A stretch of 64,000 nt of DNA from Alligator mississippiensis (Eukaryota; Chordata; Crocodylia; Alligatoridae): NCBI RefSeq assembly GCF_030867095.1, contig NC_081828.1, positions 211,736,978 to 211,800,977 on the forward strand, written 5' to 3'. Positions 55,773 to 64,000 of this stretch are shown here, in pieces. Positions within the stretch are counted from its first letter, which is position 1; every line of letters starts with the position of its first letter. The notes below the pieces were generated by a model that was not told the DNA's origin, did not search any database, and was given only the letters and a program-made list of their open reading frames with translations. The translations under genes and the position numbers were made by a program.

Positions 55773-58735
55773 GTGCCTAAGTCCTTAATTAAATCCAGTC
55801 CTTCATTAAAAATATCTTTTGCCTGGCTAGTTATTGTGATATGGATTTCTTTTGATTAACAATAACCTTTTCCTGTCTTAAAAAATTGCTTAACCCATTA
55901 AATATTGCTGTGTTGTATTGTTAAAGAACCTTGACTTCAGTTTCATTATAAATAATAACTGTTTCCTGCGTCTGTTCAAATATCATCATTGTACTTTAAT
56001 AATGGGTAAATGAGTGAATACCGTGGACATTCAGCTGCACAGGTTTATGCCAAGGATAGAGGAAGCAAAATGATTTCACGCCCAGGGGCCCAGATTCCCT
56101 TGGGGATCTGACATGTGTAACGCAGCTGAACCTAGGAGTTGCAACATGTGGAACTTGTCATTAATGAGCAGCTTCTGGAAACAGTTGGTAGCTGTGTCGC
56201 AGGAGGCAAAGTGTAAACACACGCTGGCATTTTCAAAGCGTTGCGCACAGGGGGTCGAACAGTGTCATCAGGTAGCAGTCTGGTATGTGTCTGTGTGTGT
56301 GTGCGCACATGTGGCTGGGACTTGTATTTGGGCCAGAGAACTATGAAAAAGAAATCCCAACCAGCTGTAGCCTCTGATTGTGTCCTTGTCTTATTTAGCT
56401 TAAGGAGGAATCTGCTTTCTTCAGCCCTTCTTCTCAACCAGCGAAAAGTTTATCGAGGTCTGGGTTTTGTAAGGAGACTGACTTCTATTACACACACACA
56501 CACGCACACTTATTTTCTTTCCAGTTGTTAGCTTTATCAGCGCGGGGAAGGTTTGAACTTCCCGCACAATCCCCTGAATCTGGGGTTGGAGGTTTAAGAC
56601 AAACGACACCACTCACAACACAGCTGTGAGAACTGAGCGTGCTGTGCCGGGCGCTGCCCCTCATAATTAGCCTTGAACCTACGGGCTTTGTCTAGGTTTC
56701 AGTTTGCAAATTCATCAGCCAAGACGCCAGGTTTTCTTTTGCAAATAAATCCCCCAGCCTTTCAGTGTTCAAAAGTAAAGTAAAATTGGATGCCTTGGTG
56801 AGTGCTAAACACCAGAGAATAGATTCCAGGCGAGAGCGCTTGGCTGTTGAAAGAGAAGCCTCAGCTATTATAACACACGAACAGATGGCAAGATACGAAA
56901 GGCAACTCTATCCATGTAGGAAACTGCTTTCCTTCAAAAAAAAATTAAAAAAACCAAAATTAATTGAAAAGCCGTTTTGCACTGAAAACAGTTTCAATGG
57001 GATTTTTCAACTGGTTATAATGGAAGCACAGGAAGCTGGCAACTTTTTCATATATATTTTAATTTCTATTTGTTCCGGTTTGTTGGGGGAAAGATATTTT
57101 TCTGTCTTGCTAAGGTTTTCAGGACTTCAGCCCAGTCCTCCTAGACCTTTCAAGGCCCAGAACAGACCAAGGCCCTGGGGTTCGGGCTTTCTCCTGGGAT
57201 GTGGGAGACCAGACTTCAAGCCTGTGTTCCTAGAAAGTGAAACAGTCTCATCAGCAGAGTTTGAGAGACACTCTTGCCCATATGGCCGTGAATCAGTCGA
57301 TTAGGACACTCAAGCCCTTGGACTGAATGAGTCAGATAAAAGGCCTGAAACACCCAGGGTGAGTGTTTTAACTAGTGGGATGTTGCATTTTCAGCAGTCA
57401 CTTCTCTCTGGCTGTGATCATCAACTTCCTAGACCTAAGAAGCCTTTCCTGTCCAAACAACCACAAAAATGTTCAGCTTTGTCAGCCCCCGCCTCCCACT
57501 TTGCCACAAGTTCCCCCACTAGCTTTAGCCCCATGATAATAGTCACTTATTGTGTAAGACAGGGTTCCCTGCAAGCACGGGTATTGAGGCTTCGTGCCAG
57601 CCGGTTCTGCATCGAACATCTGTATTCACACAGACGCTGAATCCCCACTCTTCATCTACTGCAATTTGAGAGCCTGAAAATACAATGACTGCTAAAAGGC
57701 AGCCTGCTGCTTCTTCAGCTCTGAATAAAGCGATCCCTGGAAGACTGCTGCTAAAAGAAAACACGAAGCAACCTGGGGCTTTAAAAATAGATGTTGACGG
57801 CCGGAGCTGCACAACCAGCTGGGCTCCATTTAGAAAACGCTGGCTAAGGTTTTAAGGTCACACCGGCTCTGTGGGAAATAAAGAGGCCATGGTGTATGTT
57901 TAATTGGAGATGGGGGGGGGGGGGGGAAGAGCTATGCTAGGAGCTGCTTTACTGACTCCATCATTACTGTGCTTTCTCTCTTATCAGCTCCCTTCAGCTC
58001 AATGTCTCCGATGGAAATGCCTCTGCTGCACAAAGGAAAAACAATTTTAATTACACCCCATCTCCTTCCTTCTTTGCCTCTACTCTGTAACTTTGGCATC
58101 GCCCACAGTTTGAAATCCCTTTCCCTTCTCCGCTTTTCTTTGCCTTCAGTCTTTGATTGTCGCCATCATGCTGCCTGCATAGCTTGCTGGCCCAATCCCA
58201 TCCTTGCTAAAGTCCTTGAGTGAAAACCTGACTGCTGAAGTCAATGGCATAGCGGTTAGACCCATCCCCGCCACATCTATGTATGTATTAAGTACCTTCT
58301 ACTATTGCCCACTGTACATGCATGCATAGGGCAGTTCAAAGGGCCAGGTGCTCCTAGTACACCCTGGTTGTCTAAAGCAAGGCAAGATTTCACCTGCACC
58401 TACCAGTCTTCCTCTCTCTGAGCCAGACTATTTCCTCTTATTTTTTTTCCTTTCAGGCCTGTCATTCATTGTAGGAAGGGGAAGGCAGTGATAGTCCAGC
58501 CCAGAAGACTTCATTAACCCTTTTTTTTTTACCATGGGAAAAAGTCCAGCCCGCCACATGCCACCATTACACACCTGCAGCAAAGTGTCATCACTTAACC
58601 CCACCGTTTTCTGACATCTCTTCCACCCACCTGCTTATTTCAGGATGCAAATGGAGATTATCCCCTTTGATTTTTAAATTGCTCTGTGGATATTCTTCCT
58701 GTCTACATCTAATTTTCTGTGATACTCATCTCACT
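55773..58735. other. Intergenic DNA, mostly unique
   Basis: Microsatellites: a TG/GC-type run at 56287-56307, (CA)n at about 56490-56507, a G-run at 57912-57926 and a T-run at about 58520. A SINE-head-like phrase (GGGATGTGGGAGACCAGACT) lies at about 57196-57230. A 179-codon open frame at 56765-57304 has no recognised domain and no sign of selection I can see. Confidence 0.4.
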
Positions 58736-59078
58736 GGGCACGTCTACATGTGCACATTTACTGCACAGTAACCAAAAATTACTGTACGCTTCAACATATG
58801 CACACTTGTATTGTACAGTAAATATAGTGACTTGTGCTGACTTGGGTGTAAATTTGATCCCTGCACCATGCAGGGATCAAATTTATGCCTGATTAGTTAC
58901 TGTGCAGTAATGCACGTGTAGATGCCTTACTGTGCAGTAACACTGACTATCTTTAGTCCCAAGTCAGTGCACACACAGCGTTACTGCACTTTAGCAGCTG
59001 CATATGTAGACGCCAGCCTAAAAAAATGCTTACTGCGCAGTAAGTTACTGTGCAGTAAATGCACATGTAGACACACTT
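58736..59078. mobile_element. Hairpin-rich MITE family, copy 5
   Basis: The ends GGGCACGTCTACATGTGCA and (reverse complement) AGTGTGTCTACATGTGCAT form inverted repeats. Repeats of TTACTGTGCAGTAA, itself a palindrome, occur at least four times. A perfect hairpin lies at 58850-58884 (arms AAATTTGATCCCTGCA and its reverse complement, loop CCA). No coding. Confidence 0.75.
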
Positions 59079-61985
59079 ACTGTTCCCTCTTATACTCTTC
59101 TCTCCTAACTCGTTCATATTTTTCCATGCCTGCACTTAAACATCTGGTATACTTTAAGCATGTTCTTAAGTATGTTGCTGATTGGAGGCCTCATATTGGG
59201 ATTGGGTGTCCGCTCTTGAGGAGAGTGGAGAATGTGGGGAGAAGTAGCAAGCGGATGGGGAGATGCCAGGGAATAAAGGGTTTCACTTATCCAGAAAGAG
59301 AAACAGAAGATGGGACAGGAGGCCATCTCATGTTGGATCCAATGAAGGTGTGACACAGCAGCAGCTGGGAGTAGCTGGAGCAGGAGGAATTGGGAATAGC
59401 ATCTTGGATCCACTCAGCTTCCTCATAGACTATTTTACTCTCTGATACAAATAACAACACACCTCTTCTTTTCAAGGCACTTGGCTGACAGCACTTATTA
59501 GCATACAAATGGAAGAGGCACAAGTTGGATCTTAAAATTTTTCTTTGCTGGAAACCTTGGTGTTTTGCTAAGTGGCATAATAGGGATCTTTCAAGGTGAA
59601 ACTCGCTTGCACCCTTCTGCAATATTTAAGATCTATCTAGAAGTTTTAAGTGATACACAGGCCTTGGGCTGGCCCCTAACGTGCAAGTGAATTTAATTTT
59701 CAAAGAATCACTGGACATTTTAAACGAAGATAGTAGTATAGGACCTGGAAAACTTGTTCTAATTTAACTGTCAGGCCACTGAAAAGCTTTCCTATGTCCC
59801 TGCATGCATTCAACAAGAACTCTGTGGAGGAGACAAGCCAATAACTTGCCAGATATCAGATTTGGTTTTCATCTAGGCTTTTCATGGTACAGCTGCAATT
59901 GGCTATCGGCTCCTAACCCTGGAATATCCCCTTAGAAGATGAAGGTATGTGGAGCCTGCACGCATTTCATAGTGCCTGGTGGCGTGTGTGTATTCCGGTA
60001 GGACATCGTACGTGGCTGCACTTTCTGATCTCATTGAAGGACTGTAATCCATCATCTTTTGAACTGTGGCATTGATTTTATTTGCTTATTGTTTGTCAGG
60101 TCCTGCTCTGCTTTGCTGCAAAACCCTATGTAGCTGTTCTGGATTCATCACAATCTACCTAGAGGCAGGTCGATACCACTAACATGCTGTGCCAGACAGC
60201 CCCGGGCTGAGACACACAGGACCACTCCACGCTGTCTCCTCAAGCAGAAGCCCCATGTGAGCAGTGTTTTACTTGCACTAATTAGCTCTCAGCTGGCTGG
60301 AATTGGATATGACTGAGCACAACCTCTAGTCCCATACTTGGCTTTCATTTATTTTCCTTTGTGTTCTTGTCTCTCATTCAATCAAATATTTGTACTTCAG
60401 TCTGTTTGACTTGGAAAAAAGGACCTTTTGACTGCTGTATCCCTCCTTTTTTATTCCTTTATTATTATTTTAGGCATTCTTGAGGCAGCCTTTGCCTTAG
60501 CAGCTGGTAAGTTAAAGAAAATAAACACATTTGTTCTATTTTTCAGAGACTCCAGTTATTAGCAGCTCTTATGCATCTCATGGGGCACTTGGGATGCTCA
60601 ACACCTTTGAAATTCAGGCCAATAAATGGAAGTGGGGATTTGACATAATCTTAGTTGACCACTGGTAAATCTCACTGAGTAATGGACCCCAAGTTGAACA
60701 ACAGAAGACAATAGTTTGTGGATAATCCATTGGCTGATATATGTCTGCAGAACGTACATGTCGAGCAAGTGCAAAGGGAGCTGGATGTGCCAGCCCATCC
60801 AGGGGAAATATAGATATGCATACATGGCAATGTGTACTGGGGAATCTGGGATCAGGAGAAATTGCTGCCGTTGTCCATATGCATCGGTTCTTGCATTGCC
60901 TGTCAGTTTTATGGCACACAGACATCCCCTGTCCCTTTGATCTTAAGGAAAAGGAGCAGCAGAAAGTCTAAAACAAGTATTTATGCTACCAATGAAACCC
61001 ACAAGCCCTTCTTCCTGGACTGAATTTTTTTCCAGGCATTGCCAACATACTTGAATTTAGCTTAATTCAGCAAAGCACATGGCTGAGAACATTGCCTAAG
61101 GGTGGCAGCAGTGTACGTGGGGGTGGGCAAGAGGAGCACCTACCCCAGATGCCAAGTTAGGAGGGCTGGCAGAATTGCTCCCCATCCCTGGAGAGTCTGT
61201 GCCCTGGCAGCATTGCCATGCTGGGAGCTCCAAAACAATTCCTGGCTGCTTTTGCTTTAGGAGCAAGAGAGCCAGGCTGGGCAGACTGTTTAGAAGTGCC
61301 TGGTGGGGGTAAGGCTCTTCCTCTCCCTCCCTGGGCCCTGGCCATTGGGCCCACACTCCCTTCACCCTTGCTGTCAGAAACTTTGGCCCCTGCCCCCATG
61401 CTCTTGGCACCATGGCACTCCCACCACTGCAAGGTCTGCCTCAGGTACCAACTTGGCTTATTGTGCCACTGAGATAGGGACACAGCAAACAGGCTGAACT
61501 AAAAAAAAAGGACTAGAATTGGAAAAGAAAGCATACAGCCTGGCAGTGGCTGCCAGAACCTGCCTGCATAGCTACCTCTACTGCTGTATGAAGCAGTTTG
61601 GTCTGAGCTGAGGGTCACTGCCATGGCACTGCCCCATCATTTGCAGCTGCAGTGCATCAAAGCAATCAGAGGTGCTGATCCTCCTCTGGCTTTATGAAGA
61701 GATTTTTATTATATCTGAGTCCCCCAATAGTTTCTTGCAATGCCCCCATTGCATGGTGCAGGAGAGAAGAAACAACACTGATACAGGGGAGATGCCCTTT
61801 CAGAACAAGCAAAACCTAGCTCTGTTTCTGGCTGCTGGTAGGGCTTGGAAAGGAAGGTCAAGGTAGGGATAAACCACCCAGCCCTAGGCCAAGTCTGCCA
61901 TAACTCCACGTAAGGATACAGAGATTTGTCTGCACAGGAACCAGGCCACTTAGTTTTACTGGCAGCAAAGGGCAACTCTTAATCT
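59079..61985. other. Intergenic DNA, partly GC-rich
   Basis: 61080-61490 is GC-rich with open frames on both strands and is probably a non-autonomous repeat interior similar in composition to 44340-45300. The rest (59.1-61.0 kb) looks unique. No GHRHR exon was recognised. Confidence 0.35.
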
Positions 61986-61989
61986 CTTA

Positions 61990-62435
61990 GGCTAAGTGCA
62001 GGCAGTCAAAAAGCCTGAGGCTGAATCGATTCAATCTCCGCAGGTTAGTCTAAACTGCAGAGATTGAACCAGTAAGTGAGTGAACAGACATTCACTTTGA
62101 TTCCAGAAATACAACCACATGCTTGCAGTAGCAAGTCAAAAGTCTGGGGGAGAGGGAAGGTTTGCAAGGGAGGCGCAAAGCATCCTGGGATGCTAGGGGA
62201 CTGTGAGTTAACTTGAATTTGGAGGGGATCTGGGACAGAAGTTCAATAAACCAATTTAACCTAAATCCATGAAGTCTGATACTACATCCATCCAGGTTTA
62301 TCTTAAACCAGTTTGGGCCATTTTGAAAGTGGTTTATGTGTACTGAACTTGTGTTGTGTTACAGATTTGAACCCGTTTCTAGTTACTTACGGTTTATGTA
62401 TCATTTCTGTCCCTAGCCCTAGCGTGACTAAGAGA
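61990..62435 (+). repeat. Unnamed dispersed repeat, longest copy
   Basis: The stretch starts GCTAAGTGCAGGCAGTC with a mirrored phrase (GATTCAATCTCCGCAG and CTGCAGAGATTGAACC). It passes through GCATCCTGGGATGCTAGGGG and ends in the 230-base part shared with 16600-16840. The local inverted repeat at 62025-62070 suggests a DNA transposon, but no target duplication was found. Confidence 0.55.
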
Positions 62436-63379
62436 TCCTTGGAATGGGAGATTCCTCTCCCATCCTTCCTCTCCTTCCTCTTTTAGAGCCTGATCCTGGA
62501 AGGAGAAGGGTTCCCCTCACTCCTCAGCCAGATGTTTTCAGCACCCTCCCATAAAAGTTTGGGCTTGGCCTTTCTTCCACCTGGGAAGAAACAGCAGCCA
62601 ACCCATGTCCTTTCAAAAGCCTTTTATGATGTCTCCAGGAACACAGCAAATCTGGTTATATTTTCCTTTAGAAACAATAACTCACAGGCAAGTGGAAGAA
62701 GGGGGAGAGAGTGAGACCCTGGTGACATGCCAGAATGGTTCAAATGAACACAATGCATGAACATCAGAACAACTTCCTCTGCCCCTGCTCCCAGAGTCCA
62801 GGTGCTGGAGAGCCAGGCTGCCTGCATATGATAAACAGTAGATACCAAGGAGGAGGAGGTGGAGGAAGCCTGTTCCTCTGACTGCTGTTTGGGAAAAGGA
62901 GGAAGCTGCAAGATAACTGTTATTTAAAACTATGGAACAACTTTGCTTTAGGGGCTCATGGGACTGCTGGGCTATAGCTTTATCACTGTGGACAAGGATG
63001 TTGACTGGGCACCCTAGGTGAACTTCCCAGGGAGAATGGGGCGTTTCATGCATCTCAGATTATCATACTGCTTCTGTTTACCCTCCGGATAATCCTCCAC
63101 TTCCTGGATTTAGGTCATCTCTTGGTGCTTGAAGCTGTACATAAAGATGTTTCTTACTGGGCTCCACAGTACAGAGGCACACTGCCAACTCAGCATCCAG
63201 CCAAATGTTACTGTATCATGGGAAAACATCTGGGGAGAGCCGCATTCAGGTCCTGATAAGAATTTTATCTTGAGCACAATGAAAGCAAAGCCATTTCAAA
63301 TGCAAGCTGAAATACTCTGTTTAATACAGCCTGCGGCAGCGAGGAAATCATAGCACATATGGTATTCAATCTTAGGGAG
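62436..63379. other. Intergenic DNA, nothing recognised
   Basis: No gene or named repeat. Confidence 0.35.
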
Positions 63380-63790
63380 CTTGATTTAATGGTTAAGAAA
63401 AGGGTCTGGACTTGGGGCCAGCCACGGATTCAGTTTGTGACCTTGGGCAAGGCACTTAAGCAGACATTTTGCATCTGGGCTCTTTTAGGGTAGTCAGCTA
63501 CATTTATGGGCAACTATTTTTAGCCAGTGACAAAGTTTGCTATTTTCAGAGGTTTTGAGTGGTGAGCACCTAAGTATGGATGTAGGGGGCTGAGAGACTG
63601 TCAGGACTTAACATTTTGGGCTTAAGGTAGGATTTTTAAAGGCTCTGATTGCTGGTGCTCATATTCCTAACTCAGGCCATTTTGAAGTCACAAGTCCTGT
63701 CTGGAAAATGGAGGTCATGATAAGCAGCATGAGAATTAATTACACAATATTTATACAGAAGTTAGAGCTTTTGAAATGAGTTCTGCATAA
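63380..63790 (+). repeat. MIR SINE, interrupted
   Basis: AATGGTTAAGAAAAGGGTCT and TTGTGACCTTGGGCAAGGCA then CTTAAGCAG are the MIR 5' half. GTCTGGAAAATGGAGGTCAT and GAAATGAGTTCTGCATAAAT (63700-63790) look like the later MIR/L2 part. The 200 bases between are unrelated. Confidence 0.65.
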
Positions 63791-63870
63791 ATGCTTAAGT
63801 ATGATTAAATGATTAAGATGGCAATGACAGCATTTTCCTTTATTTCTCCAAATTCAGGGTTGTTTTTTTT

Positions 63871-64000
63871 AATAGACTCATAGATTGTAAGGCCAGAAGG
63901 GACCTCGGAAGATCATCGGGTCCAGCCCCTGGCATCAAGCAGGAAAGCTAACTTGGGGTCAGGTGGCCCCAGCGAGGTGACTGTCTAGTCTCCTCTTGAA
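63871..64000 (-). mobile_element. CR1 LINE tail, cut by the window end
   Basis: AATAGACTCATAGATTGTAA, GGCCAGAAGGGACCTCGGAA and GATCATCGGGTCCAGCCCCT. It continues past the window. Confidence 0.8.

Noticed and set aside
56765-57304. 179-codon open frame as a possible gene
   Set aside because: It has a lysine-rich start and low-complexity segments, with no domain, promoter or splice context. It matches neither GHRHR nor any protein I recognise.
59889-59946. Possible small exon between GTACAG and GTATGT
   Set aside because: None of its three frames gives a peptide fitting AQP1, GHRHR or another neighbour, and two of them contain stops. AG/GT pairs at this spacing are common by chance.

Overview
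The window is vertebrate nuclear DNA with one confidently identified gene, AQP1 (the aquaporin-1 water channel), on the + strand. Four coding exons lie at 11619-12008, 31134-31298, 32826-32906 and 34565-34744. Joined, they give a complete 271-residue protein, and every junction has a GT donor, an AG acceptor and phase 0. Everything else is intergenic or intronic DNA rich in old interspersed repeats. I saw no RNA gene, CRISPR array or prokaryotic-style operon.

Organism: most likely a crocodilian, with a turtle or other archosauromorph as the alternative. This is inferred from the repeats: many CR1 LINE tails, one ending in ATCTATGAATCTATGAA; ancient MIR/L2-type SINE remains; several families of non-autonomous DNA transposons; and a dispersed family carrying a 'GTCTGCCTATGTCCTTAGACC' type core. 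The AQP1 protein is close to the mammalian and avian proteins as I remember them. The species call rests on memory of repeat families, not on a database search.

Layout. 1-11.5 kb: intergenic, with a MIR-like SINE split by a DNA transposon, a 757-bp element with inverted ends (2261-3017), a CR1 tail and a fold-back repeat with an 11-bp target duplication (5603-5802). About 11.5-36.3 kb: the AQP1 transcription unit, with a TATA box at 11513-11520, a 19.1-kb first intron full of repeats, two short introns (about 1.5 and 1.7 kb) and a 3' UTR with several AATAAA signals, the last at 36330-36335. 36.4-37.3 kb: a young 5'-truncated CR1 with an open reading frame of over 250 codons, just beyond the last poly(A) signal. 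37.3-50.5 kb: minisatellite, hAT-like MITE, degenerate L3/CR1 reverse transcriptase, a GC-rich repeat block and long stretches of unassigned DNA. 50.5-59.1 kb: the densest repeat cluster, with an LTR-like fossil with TG...CA ends and a CTCTG target duplication (50673-52164), two abutting 3' tails of a Tx1-like LINE (52535-53800) and four of the window's five copies of a hairpin-rich MITE family. 59.1-64 kb: sparse repeats ending in a CR1 tail cut by the window edge.

In mammals AQP1 lies between MINDY4 (FAM188B) and GHRHR. I found no exon of either gene in the 11 kb upstream or 27 kb downstream, but short exons could be missed by eye. I found no convincing new biological system. The most unusual observations are structural: a fold-back repeat containing an inverted copy of its own flanking DNA (21861-22335), the head-to-tail LINE tails, and a tandemly amplified CR1 tail (22550-22882).
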